64,000 bases of DNA from the NCBI GenBank assembly GCA_031315995.1, contig JALDRG010000006.1, positions 214,285 to 278,284 of the forward strand. The letters run 5' to 3'. Shown in pieces: positions 1 to 8,010 of the stretch (position 1 is the stretch's first letter; the number at the start of each line of letters is the position of its first letter). Made by a program: the position numbers and the translations under genes. Origin of the DNA: Nitrospira sp. (GTDB lineage: Bacteria; Nitrospirota; Nitrospiria; Nitrospirales; Nitrospiraceae). The notes under the pieces were generated by a model. That model searched no databases, had not been told where the DNA came from, and was given only the letters and a program-made list of their open reading frames with translations.

Positions 1-477
1 AATCTGGGGGAGGTACCGCTTGGACAAACTCTTCCAGACTGGACCAAGGTCGCCAAGCAACAGGGTGTGGACCATGTGTTAGTCGTGGTCCTGTCGAGTA
101 CGGAACAGGAATATCCGGTGTCGTTGTTTCTTGGCTGGACGACCCATCGGCAGCCGGGGTTCCGGCGCGATAACTGGTCCCTGGCTGAAGCGGCCCTGGT
201 TGATGGGCAAACAGGCCGGCCGCTTCTCCGCGCGGAGGGGCGAGCCATGGCGACTTTGGACAGCCCCACGGCGCCCGGGATTTCGCAGTGGTATCCGGTT
301 GTGTATCTCCGGCCGCAGGATCCGGAGCGACGTGTCTGGCCGCCGAGTTATGAAGGCGGCCCTGTGACTCTCCGTGTGGTGTCGATGGAGCAGGCTGCCA
401 AGCGATTGGCCGGGAATCTGCAGAGAGCCTGGGTCCAACAGCGGAATCTCGACCTGGCGTCGATGCCGAAGCCATAA
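1..477 (+). CDS. Hypothetical protein, 5' end cut off by the window
   Basis: The frame is open from base 1 to the TAA at 475-477, giving at least 158 residues, so the true start lies outside the window. A GTG at 67 is only an internal possibility. The protein has a strand-rich hydrophobic stretch (VLVVVLSS), then a segment that reads like a soluble beta-rich domain with LFLGW and WYPVVYLRP, and a polar C-terminal helix. No cysteine or catalytic motif is visible, and I do not recognise the family. The lack of a long hydrophobic helix suggests a soluble or periplasmic protein. The downstream protease gene appears to have its own promoter, so the two need not be co-transcribed. Confidence 0.6.
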   Translation, partial: NLGEVPLGQTLPDWTKVAKQQGVDHVLVVVLSSTEQEYPVSLFLGWTTHRQPGFRRDNWSLAEAALVDGQTGRPLLRAEGRAMATLDSPTAPGISQWYPVVYLRPQDPERRVWPPSYEGGPVTLRVVSMEQAAKRLAGNLQRAWVQQRNLDLASMPKP

Positions 478-555
478 ATGCCGCGCCCGCGCCGCCATTG
501 TGATGCGGAACTGACCTGAGGGATGCGGTCATGGGTCCTGTATTGTTTTTCCTCT

Positions 556-585
556 TTGAAGGCGATTCTGTGATTAGTGTAGAAT
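556..585 (+). promoter_or_regulatory. Candidate sigma-70 promoter for the Do-type protease gene
   Basis: TTGAAG at 556-561 and TAGAAT at 580-585 are separated by 18 bases, close to the housekeeping consensus. A transcript starting near 592 would leave the well-placed ATG at 647 as the natural start and would make the upstream ATG at 584 unusable. This rests on visual matching only. Confidence 0.35.
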
Positions 586-646
586 GATTCGTTCATCGAT
601 GGCGCGGAGAATGGTCCCTCAATTTCTGTCTTCCAGAGGAGTACAC

Positions 647-2182
647 ATGACGTATCGACATCGGCGCAGGAAAGTACTGTCCGTGCTTGCAGTGATCACC
701 ATGGTTGCTGCCATGTTCTTAGCCGGTGGATTGCAGGCCGGTTATCAGGTTGAGGCGGCGGGGGTGCCCCCGGCGTTCGCTCAAGGGTTTTCAGAGATCG
801 TCAAAGCGGTCACGCCAGCGGTCGTCAATATTGCGGTCACTGGTGGAGGGGAGAGCCGGCGCGAAGGCCGTCGCCAACTTCCTCCGGGTGGCCCATTCGG
901 TGGTCCGCCTTCTGGTCCTGGCGATGAACCCCCCGGCATGGAGCCTCCCGGCGGTCCTGGTGGACCTCCCGGCCCTCCAGGTGGTGGCCCGCATCGTCCC
1001 GAGCAGAGTGCGGGTTCCGGTGTGGTCCTGGATCCGAACGGATATATCGTGACGAATAACCATGTGGTCGAAGGTGCGACCCAGATTACAGTGACGCTGT
1101 CGGACCGCCGAGAATTTCCAGCCAAGATCATCGGAACTGATCCCAAGACGGATTTGGCCATCATCAAGATTGAAGCCAAAGATCTTACCTCTATGAAGTG
1201 GGCGGATTACGAGGAACTGCATGTGGGCGATCTGGTGCTCGCGGTGGGGAGCCCGTTTGGGCTCAGTTCAACCGTGACCCTTGGGATTATCAGTGCCCTG
1301 GGACGAGGGAACGTGGGCATTGCCGATTATGAAGACTTCATTCAGACCGATGCCGCCATCAATCCCGGCAATTCAGGTGGCGCCTTGGTCAATATGGAAG
1401 GCAAACTCATCGGCATCAATACGGCGATCTTTTCCCGCACGGGCGGATCGGAGGGTATCGGCTTCGCCATTCCGAGCAGCATCGCGACGGATATCGTTGA
1501 GAGTTTGACGAAGACCGGCAAAGTGGTGCGCGGGTGGATGGGGGTGGCGATTCAGGAAATTACCCCGGCGCTGGCGAAATCCTTCAAGTTGCCCGAGCAA
1601 CGCAAGGGCGTGCTCATCAGCGACGTGAATGAGAATGGCCCCTCTCATACCGCAGGAATGCGGCGGGGCGATGTGGTTGTTGCATTCAACGGCAAAGAGG
1701 TGCAGAGCGTCAGTCAGCTGCGGAACCTGGTGGCTCGCATGGCGGTCGGTAAGGACGCCGAGATCAAGATTTTGCGCGAAGGAAAAGAGCAAAGCCTGAA
1801 GGTCAAGGTCGCCGAACGGCCATCGGATGAGGTGCTGGCGAAGCGCGAGCCCGGTCCTGCTACCGCTCCGACTGAGACGGTAAAGCCCCCGGACAATGTT
1901 CTGGCCGCGTTGCGTGTTCAGCTGCTCGATGCAGCCATGCAGAGCCAGCTGAATATTCCAGCGAAGACCAGCGGTGTGGTCGTCAGTTCCGTTGAGGCCG
2001 GCAGTGCTGCTGAGTCGGCGGGCCTGCAGCGTGGCGATGTGATCCAAGAGATCAACCACGAAGTGGTTAAGAGCCTGGAGGACTTCCAAAAGGCGTCGGC
2101 CAAGGTCAAGAAGGACGAAATGGTCGTACTCTTGCTGAGTCGGCAGGGGAACAATCTGTTCGTAGCCGTCAACCCGAAGTAA
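647..2182 (+). CDS. degP: Do-family (DegP/HtrA) periplasmic serine protease
   Basis: ATP-independent periplasmic protease/chaperone that degrades misfolded envelope proteins. I chose the ATG at 647 (511 residues) because AGAGGAG lies just upstream and it leads directly into a basic N-terminus and hydrophobic signal peptide (about 1-38, ending near the AA of VEAAG). The triad is visible: His139 in NNHVVEG, Asp169 in KTDLAI and Ser243 in NPGNSGGAL. Two PDZ domains follow (about 300-385 and 425-505), the arrangement of DegP/DegQ. Between signal and protease domain (about 67-125) is an unusual Gly/Pro-rich linker. It is followed by tatC, another envelope gene, but a hairpin separates them. Confidence 0.93.
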   Translation: MTYRHRRRKVLSVLAVITMVAAMFLAGGLQAGYQVEAAGVPPAFAQGFSEIVKAVTPAVVNIAVTGGGESRREGRRQLPPGGPFGGPPSGPGDEPPGMEPPGGPGGPPGPPGGGPHRPEQSAGSGVVLDPNGYIVTNNHVVEGATQITVTLSDRREFPAKIIGTDPKTDLAIIKIEAKDLTSMKWADYEELHVGDLVLAVGSPFGLSSTVTLGIISALGRGNVGIADYEDFIQTDAAINPGNSGGALVNMEGKLIGINTAIFSRTGGSEGIGFAIPSSIATDIVESLTKTGKVVRGWMGVAIQEITPALAKSFKLPEQRKGVLISDVNENGPSHTAGMRRGDVVVAFNGKEVQSVSQLRNLVARMAVGKDAEIKILREGKEQSLKVKVAERPSDEVLAKREPGPATAPTETVKPPDNVLAALRVQLLDAAMQSQLNIPAKTSGVVVSSVEAGSAAESAGLQRGDVIQEINHEVVKSLEDFQKASAKVKKDEMVVLLLSRQGNNLFVAVNPK

Positions 2183-2208
2183 GGCATTGGTGGGACGTGA
2201 TTCGTCGA

Positions 2209-2240
2209 GTGAGCGACCGGGAACTCTCCCCGGGGCTCAC
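2209..2240 (+). terminator. Hairpin after the protease gene, possible terminator
   Basis: GTGAGC and GCTCAC form an outer 6-bp stem, and CCGGG/CCCGG continues it inside with small bulges. No T-run follows, so it is at best a weak intrinsic terminator or a 3'-end stabilising hairpin. Confidence 0.35.
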
Positions 2241-2277
2241 TTGCCGGATCACTACCTCATCAGTTTTGTGAATACGC

Positions 2278-3222
2278 ATGGCTGACGGGTTCAAGTTTCA
2301 AGAGTGGCTGCAAGATACGGTCTTCAAGCCACTTGAAGATAAAAAAATGCCGGTCATGGAGCACCTGGTGGAGCTCCAAGTCCGGCTGACCCGTGCGGTC
2401 ATCGTGACGGCGATTATTTTTGTCGGCACGTTTTTTTACGCCGACACATTGGTAAAGTGGATTCGTGTCCCGCTCCAGAACATGTTCGTACCGGGATCCC
2501 TGGCGTGGATTCCAACGGATCTTCCCACCGTGCCGTTTGTGTTTCTCGCTCCGGCCGAGGCGCTATGGCAAAACGTCAAAGTCGCGGGTCTCTTTGCTCT
2601 GGTGTTGGGGACGCCGTATATTCTGGCGGAGTTCTGGCATTTTGTAGTGCCGGGACTGCATGCGCAGGAGCGGAAATTCGTCGGTCCGTTTGTGATTTTG
2701 AGTACCCTGGCCTTCTATCTCGGCTTGTTGTTCTCATTCTTCTTTGTCCTTCCCTTTGCCTTGAATTTTTTGATTTCGTACGGGGTGAATGCGGGCTTCA
2801 TTCCACAACTGTCTATTGCGCAATATGTCGGATTCGCCCTGTGGTTCCTGCTGGTCTTCGGGCTCATTTTTGAAGTGCCGTTGGTGATTACCCTGCTGGC
2901 CAAACTCGGCTGGGTGGACGCCCCGCTGCTGAAGCGTTATCGCAAGTGGGCCTTCCTCGCGGCGTTTATCTTTGCCGCGATTCTGACGCCGACGCCAGAC
3001 CCCTTCAATCAGTGTCTGATGGCTCTGCCGATGTATATTTTTTACGAAGTCGGCATCGTGAGCGCAGGAATTTTCAACAAGAAGAAGACTGCCGATTCAG
3101 AGGAGGCGCTTGTCCCGGCGGTTGCCGGGGCGGGGCCCGGTATGGGGAAGACGGGTTCGTCCGTCTCACCCGGTGGCGGTGATGGAGACTATGTCGGTGT
3201 GCCCACGGGTCGTCGAGGGTAA
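2278..3222 (+). CDS. tatC: Sec-independent protein translocase TatC
   Basis: Core receptor of the twin-arginine translocon, which exports folded, often cofactor-bearing proteins. The N-terminal MPVMEHLVELQVRLTRA segment matches the conserved cytoplasmic start of TatC. About six membrane helices are visible (near 37-58, 90-120, 134-165, 182-210 and two between 221 and 265), with the family signature ILTPTPDPFNQ before the last one. The last 45 residues are a Gly/Ser-rich tail. No tatA or tatB lies next to it. Its place upstream of the molybdenum-cofactor genes and a multihaem cytochrome fits the role, since molybdoenzymes are classic Tat cargo (inference). Confidence 0.93.
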   Translation: MADGFKFQEWLQDTVFKPLEDKKMPVMEHLVELQVRLTRAVIVTAIIFVGTFFYADTLVKWIRVPLQNMFVPGSLAWIPTDLPTVPFVFLAPAEALWQNVKVAGLFALVLGTPYILAEFWHFVVPGLHAQERKFVGPFVILSTLAFYLGLLFSFFFVLPFALNFLISYGVNAGFIPQLSIAQYVGFALWFLLVFGLIFEVPLVITLLAKLGWVDAPLLKRYRKWAFLAAFIFAAILTPTPDPFNQCLMALPMYIFYEVGIVSAGIFNKKKTADSEEALVPAVAGAGPGMGKTGSSVSPGGGDGDYVGVPTGRRG

Positions 3223-3302
3223 TGCAGGGCAGGATTCAGCAACACGACGAAAGCCGTCTTTCGTCCCACGCAGCATGATGCACGCTTTATGAGGAGTCTA
3301 GG

Positions 3303-4259
3303 ATGCCACGCGAGTTAAACGTCATTTCACAGCCCGGTTCCAGCAGCGGCGGAGATGCCTGTACCTATATGTGGGCCTGCGCCATTTGCGACGAGAATGA
3401 AACCTGCCAGAAAGACAAAGAAGGCCACAGCCGGTGGCTCGTCGCCAAACGCATGGAACGGATCGAATATAAGGTCCTGGTCATGAGCAACAAGGGGGGA
3501 GTGGGGAAGAGCACGTGCACCACGAACCTCGCCGTCAGCCTTGCGCTGAAGGGGTGGCATGTCGGGATTTGCGACATGGATATTCACGGTCCTAATATTC
3601 CGAAGATGGTCGGGGCGGAAGGTCAGAAACTGAAGATCAGCACATCGGGCGGGATCATTCCGTTTCAGGCCTACAACATGAAGATCGCGTCGATGTCGTT
3701 CCTGTTGCAGAACTCCGATGATCCGATCATCTGGCGCGACGCCTATAAATACGAGTTCATCAACCAACTGCTTGGAGGGGTGGAATGGCAGGATCTGAAT
3801 TTCCTGTTGATCGATCTTCCTCCCGGCACCGGAAACGAGTCGGTGACCACTATTGATCTCTTGGGTGGTGTCAGCGGAGCCGTGATTATCACGACCCCGC
3901 AAGAGGTCGCGTTGCTCGATTCCCGCAAGTCCGTGACCTTCTGCAAGGACAGTGAAGTGCCGATTATCGGGATCGTCGAGAACATGAGCGGACTCGAGTG
4001 TCCCCACTGCCACAAGGAAGTGAATGTGTTCCGCAAGGGCGGCGGCGAAGCATCGGCTAAGGATATGGGCGTTCCGTTCTTGGGCCGCATTCCGCTGGAT
4101 CCCGATGTCGTAACACAGAGTGATGCAGGCGAGCCGTTTGCCCTCTTTAATTCCGACTCGGCGACCGCGCAGGCCTATCATGATATCGCCAACCAAGTCG
4201 AAACGTTCTGCAAGAAGAGCGGATCGCTGGTCAAGCTGGCGCCACGTCAGCAACATTGA
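3303..4259 (+). CDS. mrp: Mrp/ApbC/Nbp35-family Fe-S cluster carrier ATPase
   Basis: P-loop ATPase that binds and transfers Fe-S clusters to apoproteins. The deviant Walker A motif SNKGGVGKST is at about 62-71, followed by DMDIHGPN and DLPPGTGNE. A CPHC pair near 238-241 is the bridging-cluster site of the family. The first 40 residues carry Cys20, Cys26, Cys29 and Cys35, a spacing reminiscent of the N-terminal ferredoxin-like cluster of eukaryotic/archaeal Nbp35 that many bacterial Mrp proteins lack. There is no DUF59 domain. The start has GAGGAG about ten bases upstream. It lies 14 bases before moeA, in a cofactor-assembly neighbourhood. Confidence 0.9.
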   Translation: MPRELNVISQPGSSSGGDACTYMWACAICDENETCQKDKEGHSRWLVAKRMERIEYKVLVMSNKGGVGKSTCTTNLAVSLALKGWHVGICDMDIHGPNIPKMVGAEGQKLKISTSGGIIPFQAYNMKIASMSFLLQNSDDPIIWRDAYKYEFINQLLGGVEWQDLNFLLIDLPPGTGNESVTTIDLLGGVSGAVIITTPQEVALLDSRKSVTFCKDSEVPIIGIVENMSGLECPHCHKEVNVFRKGGGEASAKDMGVPFLGRIPLDPDVVTQSDAGEPFALFNSDSATAQAYHDIANQVETFCKKSGSLVKLAPRQQH

Positions 4260-4273
4260 TGGGATGGTGACGT

Positions 4274-5572
4274 GTGAAAGCTCCCGATTTGATGACCGGA
4301 TTGACTCCGCTTCAGGAGGCTCAGCGTATTGTGCTGGAAGCCGCTGTCCCGTTAGGGCTTGAAAAGATCTCGATTCTGGATACCCTGGGCCGCGTGCTCG
4401 GTGAAGATATCATCGCCGAGCGCCATAATCCGCCGTGGGACAATTCCGCGATGGACGGTTTTGCGGTTCGCGCAGAGGATATCAAGCAAGAGCACGCGAT
4501 TTCCAAGCCTGTCACGCTGGCCGTTATCGAAGATGTGCCCGCCGGGAAGATGCCGACCAAGTCTGTCGGGAAGGGGCACGCCATTCGGATCATGACCGGT
4601 GCGCCGATCCCCGATGGGGCGGATGTCGTGATCAAGATCGAAGACACAGAGCATACGCCCGATTCGGTGCGCGTGTTCAAGCCCGAACCCCGCGGGTCGA
4701 ATATCCGGCCGCAGGGTGAGGATGTGAAAAAAGGCGAGTGCATCATTGCCAACGGTACCCACATCCGTTCCAGCGAAGCGGGAATGCTGGCCATTCTGGC
4801 CAAGTCCTTTGTCTTGGTGTATCAGCGTCCACGGGTCGCCATTTTGTCCACCGGCGATGAGCTGGCCGATCTCGACGAGCGGTTCAGCGAAGAAAAAATC
4901 ATCAATTCGAACAGCTACGGCATTGCCGCTGCGGTACAAGAGGCCGGCGGAGTGCCGATCTTGTTGGGGATTGCGCGGGACACGCCCGCCGCGTTGAAAG
5001 AGAAAATTTCACATGGATTGAATGCCGACATTCTCGTGCTGTCCGGCGGGGTATCGATGGGGGACTACGACTTTACGAAGGCCGTGTTTCGGGACCTGGG
5101 TGCCGAGATGAATTTCTGGAAGCTGGCTATCCGGCCCGGTCAACCGCTCGCCTTCGGAAAGATCCAGGGAAAACTGGCGTTCGGTCTGCCTGGAAATCCC
5201 GTCTCATCGATGGTGACCTTCGAGCAATTGGTCAGGCCTGCCATGCTGAAGCTTGCCGGCGCGCGTGCGTATGGGCGCCCGCTGCTTGAGGCGGTGTTTC
5301 AGGAGAAGTTTTCCAAGCGGACCGATCGTCGACATTTCCTTCGCGGCGTCTTGTGGCGTGAGGACGGGGTGTTCAAAGTCAGGACGACCGGCGATCAGGG
5401 ATCCGGGATTCTGACCTCCATGGTGAAAGCCAATTGCCTGATCGATATTCCCGTAGAGGTGGAGCGTATCAACCCAGGCGATTTGGTGACCGTGCAACTT
5501 CTCAGCGGGTCGGTATGGATGGAGCAGGCGGCTCCGGTCTCGGCAACAGATCATCGTCCGTCCTGCTGTTGA
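4274..5572 (+). CDS. moeA: Molybdopterin molybdenumtransferase MoeA
   Basis: Inserts molybdate into adenylylated molybdopterin, the last step of molybdenum-cofactor synthesis. Family motifs are present in order: WDNSAMDGFAVR near 55-66, VGKGHAIRIMTGAPIPDGAD near 100-120, ILSTGDEL near 193, SGGVSMGDYDF near 258 and FGLPGNPVSSMVTF near 302. Length (432) is typical. The start is the GTG at 4274; the ATG at 4292 (MTGLTPLQEAQ) is a credible alternative and matches the usual beginning better. The next gene, mobB, begins about 20 bases on, so the pair is probably one transcript. Confidence 0.94.
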   Translation: MKAPDLMTGLTPLQEAQRIVLEAAVPLGLEKISILDTLGRVLGEDIIAERHNPPWDNSAMDGFAVRAEDIKQEHAISKPVTLAVIEDVPAGKMPTKSVGKGHAIRIMTGAPIPDGADVVIKIEDTEHTPDSVRVFKPEPRGSNIRPQGEDVKKGECIIANGTHIRSSEAGMLAILAKSFVLVYQRPRVAILSTGDELADLDERFSEEKIINSNSYGIAAAVQEAGGVPILLGIARDTPAALKEKISHGLNADILVLSGGVSMGDYDFTKAVFRDLGAEMNFWKLAIRPGQPLAFGKIQGKLAFGLPGNPVSSMVTFEQLVRPAMLKLAGARAYGRPLLEAVFQEKFSKRTDRRHFLRGVLWREDGVFKVRTTGDQGSGILTSMVKANCLIDIPVEVERINPGDLVTVQLLSGSVWMEQAAPVSATDHRPSCC

Positions 5573-5592
5573 GTTGCGAAAGGACTGTGTTC

Positions 5593-6102
5593 ATGTCCGT
5601 GCCCATTTTGTCTTTTGTCGGACGATCCAATAGCGGCAAGACCACGCTGATCGAACGTGTGATTCCTGAGCTGGTTCGGGCGGGGTATAAGGTGGCGACC
5701 GTGAAACATGCCGGTCATGGATTCGACTTGGATACGGAAGGAAAAGACAGTTGGCGCCACAAGCAAGCCGGGGCCAGTAGTGTCGTGATCATCTCGAAGA
5801 GCAGCCTTGCGATGTTTGCCGATGTCTCGGATCACATGAATGTCGAGGATGTCCGCGAACGGTATCTTGACGCGTCCTATGACTTGATCCTGGCCGAAGG
5901 CTGGCGGAGCGAAGGGTATCAAAAAATCGTCGTGGTTCGGGATCAGATCGGCGAGGTTCCGGTCTCGCAGGACGGCTTGCTGGCCGTCGTGTCCAACAAG
6001 CCGGTCGAAACATCCGTGCCCCTGCTTGACCCCGATGATGTGGTTGCCGTGGCGGCGTTGATCATTCGGCACTTCCCCAAGCCCCAGCGGGACGATGCGT
6101 AA
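5593..6102 (+). CDS. mobB: Molybdopterin-guanine dinucleotide biosynthesis protein MobB
   Basis: GTP-binding accessory protein that helps convert molybdopterin to its guanine dinucleotide form for DMSO-reductase-family enzymes such as nitrate reductases. The open frame begins upstream, but the ATG at 5593 gives the family N-terminus PILSFVGRSNSGKTTLIERV, with a P-loop at about 10-17. KHAGHGFDLDTEGKDSWRH and LAEGWRSEGYQKI are further MobB signatures. It has 169 residues, normal for the family. No mobA is adjacent. The stop codon overlaps the start of the cytochrome gene by eight bases, indicating translational coupling. Confidence 0.92.
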   Translation: MSVPILSFVGRSNSGKTTLIERVIPELVRAGYKVATVKHAGHGFDLDTEGKDSWRHKQAGASSVVIISKSSLAMFADVSDHMNVEDVRERYLDASYDLILAEGWRSEGYQKIVVVRDQIGEVPVSQDGLLAVVSNKPVETSVPLLDPDDVVAVAALIIRHFPKPQRDDA

Positions 6103-6799
6103 GTCCTCCGTCATTGTGCTCGGAGCGATCGTGGCCGGCGCAGTGGCTTTAGGGGGCGTTGCGGTTCCTCTCACCAATCATCCGAAGTTTTGTGCCAGCT
6201 GTCACACCATCAAGCCGGCCTATGAGCGCTGGCTGCAATCGTCCCATAAAGAGGTGGAGTGCGTGGCGTGCCATGTCAGGCCCGGCATCGCCGGCTGGTT
6301 GCACGACAAGGCCTGGCATGGAACCAGGGATGTGGCGATCTACTTATTCGGCAAGCCGACCGAGCCGCATAATCTACAAGCGCATGTTGATTCCGGCGTG
6401 TGTCTGGGTTGCCATCGTCACATCCTGCGCGTATCCGAGGTCGCGACGCGGGACCTGCCCCCACCAGTAAAAGATGTGGGATTGATCATGAGCCATCGCA
6501 AGCATATGGAGGCCTTTGGCCAACGCGGGCAAGGCGAGGGCTGCACGACCTGTCACGCGGCCGTCGTTCATGAACAGCCGATCAAGGGCTATCCCATTGT
6601 GATTCCGCGCGGACACGTCTCGGCCGATAGCCAACCCTGGAAGCCCGACCACCCGGAAGGGTCCGTCCTGCACAAACGGGCGCAGGCGGATTGCTTTCGT
6701 TGCCACGATAATAAGACCGAGTACGACGGTAGAGTCCTGAGCCGGAAGTGTGAGACGTGCCATCTGCCTGAGAAACTCACAGAGTTCTTATCGTTTTAA
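6095..6799 (+). CDS. Hexahaem c-type cytochrome, NapC/NirT-like
   Basis: Membrane-anchored multihaem cytochrome, probably a quinol-to-periplasm electron carrier. An N-terminal helix (about 4-26) would be a signal anchor. Six CxxCH haem sites begin at residues 33, 56, 103, 150, 200 and 219. The CASCHTIKPAYERW and CVACH region is typical of the NapC/NirT/NrfH group, while the C-terminal half with two more pairs goes beyond a tetrahaem NapC. Overlap with mobB suggests it serves a molybdoenzyme, or that the enzyme is encoded elsewhere. No partner reductase is in the window, so the exact role is open. Confidence 0.85.
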   Translation: MRKSSVIVLGAIVAGAVALGGVAVPLTNHPKFCASCHTIKPAYERWLQSSHKEVECVACHVRPGIAGWLHDKAWHGTRDVAIYLFGKPTEPHNLQAHVDSGVCLGCHRHILRVSEVATRDLPPPVKDVGLIMSHRKHMEAFGQRGQGEGCTTCHAAVVHEQPIKGYPIVIPRGHVSADSQPWKPDHPEGSVLHKRAQADCFRCHDNKTEYDGRVLSRKCETCHLPEKLTEFLSF

Positions 6800-6819
6800 T
6801 CCACGGGAACACCTGCTCC

Positions 6820-7548
6820 ATGTCATCTGCGGTCGTCGAAGTGCGCAATCTGGCCAAACGCTTCGGCGGGTTCACGGCCGTGGACGATGTCTCCTTCGAC
6901 ATCGGTCGTGGTGAGATCCTTGGCCTCTTAGGGCCGAACGGAGCGGGTAAAACGACGACGTTTCAGATGATGTTGGGATTGGTCACGCCTACCTCCGGTA
7001 CAATCCGGATGTTTGGGCTCGACCTGCAGCAGCATCGGGAGGCGATTCTCCAGCAGGTGAATTTTTCCTCCACCTACATTTCGTTGCCCTATTCCCTGAC
7101 GGTGGAGGAGAATCTCAGCGTCATCGCTCGCCTGTATGGGATGTCCGATATGGCCGGACGAATCGACGACATGGTGAAGAAGCTGGAGATGGGTGAGTGG
7201 CGGCACAAGCTGACGCGCAAACTCTCGTCGGGGCAAATGACGAGGCTGACATTGGCAAAGGCACTGCTCACCAATCCCAAGGTGCTGCTGCTCGATGAGC
7301 CGACGGCAAGTCTGGACCCGGATATCGCGCACAAAATCCGCGCGATTCTCCTTGAGGAACGGCAGACTACCGGACTCAGCATTCTCTACACGTCGCACAA
7401 CATGCGGGAGATGGAAGAAATGTCCGATCGCATTATCTTCCTGCAGCGGGGCAAAATTGTCGCAGAGGGCACGGCCAAGGAAATCGTGGCTCGATTCGGG
7501 CAGGCTGATCTGGAAGAGGTGTTTCTCAAATTAGCCCGTGAGCAGTAG
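6820..7548 (+). CDS. ABC transporter ATP-binding subunit
   Basis: Cytoplasmic ATPase of an ABC-2-type exporter. Walker A GPNGAGKTT is near residue 39-47, the signature is the variant LSSGQMTRLTLA, Walker B is VLLLDEPTASLD and the switch histidine is in YTSHNMREME. Length (242) and the C-terminal FGQADLEEVFLKL match the family that pairs with NosY/ABC-2 permeases. It sits 20 bases after the cytochrome gene and is followed by a small membrane protein and the permease, so the three probably form one transporter. The substrate cannot be read from sequence. Confidence 0.9.
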   Translation: MSSAVVEVRNLAKRFGGFTAVDDVSFDIGRGEILGLLGPNGAGKTTTFQMMLGLVTPTSGTIRMFGLDLQQHREAILQQVNFSSTYISLPYSLTVEENLSVIARLYGMSDMAGRIDDMVKKLEMGEWRHKLTRKLSSGQMTRLTLAKALLTNPKVLLLDEPTASLDPDIAHKIRAILLEERQTTGLSILYTSHNMREMEEMSDRIIFLQRGKIVAEGTAKEIVARFGQADLEEVFLKLAREQ

Positions 7549-7593
7549 CCACAGATCGGGGTGTTTCGATGTGGAAAGGGAGTACGGACAGTC

Positions 7594-8004
7594 ATGGTTG
7601 ACGCAGGATTGTCGTTCGGAGCCGGCGTACTTATCGGCGGGCTGAGCCTCATGTTGGTCTGGGGATTGTTGTGGCTCGTCATCGGTGGTATCGGGTTGGT
7701 CCGGCAGACTTGTGGATGGGCGATATTCATGAGCAGTGTCAGTAGCACGGCCATTGCTGGTCTGTCGATGGCGGGCCTATTCTGGGTCGTCGACGCTGCG
7801 AGGCTGAGCAGCGTCGCATTGCATCTCGGCCTCGCCGGAGTTCCGCTTGCTCTGCTCGCGGCCGGGTTGGGTCGCCTGGAGGACGGACGGCGGATCGGTC
7901 CGGCCTTCGTCGAGGGCAGCCGTCTGATGGGGCATCAACTGCTTGGGGTACACGAGGACGGGTGCGGGCATTGTCACGAGAAGCCCTGTGAGGAGAAATT
8001 GTAG
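7594..8004 (+). CDS. Small membrane protein with C-terminal CxxCH motif
   Basis: 136 residues from the ATG at 7594, preceded by GGGAG; a GTG at 7561 in the same frame is less likely. Three hydrophobic helices are apparent (about 7-35, 43-66, 73-95). The polar C-terminus ends HEDGCGHCHEKPCEEKL, holding a CxxCH haem- or metal-binding motif plus an additional His and Cys. I do not recognise the family. Its position between the ATPase and the permease of an ABC exporter, downstream of a multihaem cytochrome, suggests a haem, copper or thiol role in the same complex (inference). Confidence 0.7.
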   Translation: MVDAGLSFGAGVLIGGLSLMLVWGLLWLVIGGIGLVRQTCGWAIFMSSVSSTAIAGLSMAGLFWVVDAARLSSVALHLGLAGVPLALLAAGLGRLEDGRRIGPAFVEGSRLMGHQLLGVHEDGCGHCHEKPCEEKL

Positions 8005-8010
8005 CCGGCG

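Noticed and set aside
3327..4256. 309-codon - strand frame
   Set aside because: Lies wholly antisense to the Mrp ATPase, which has unambiguous motifs.
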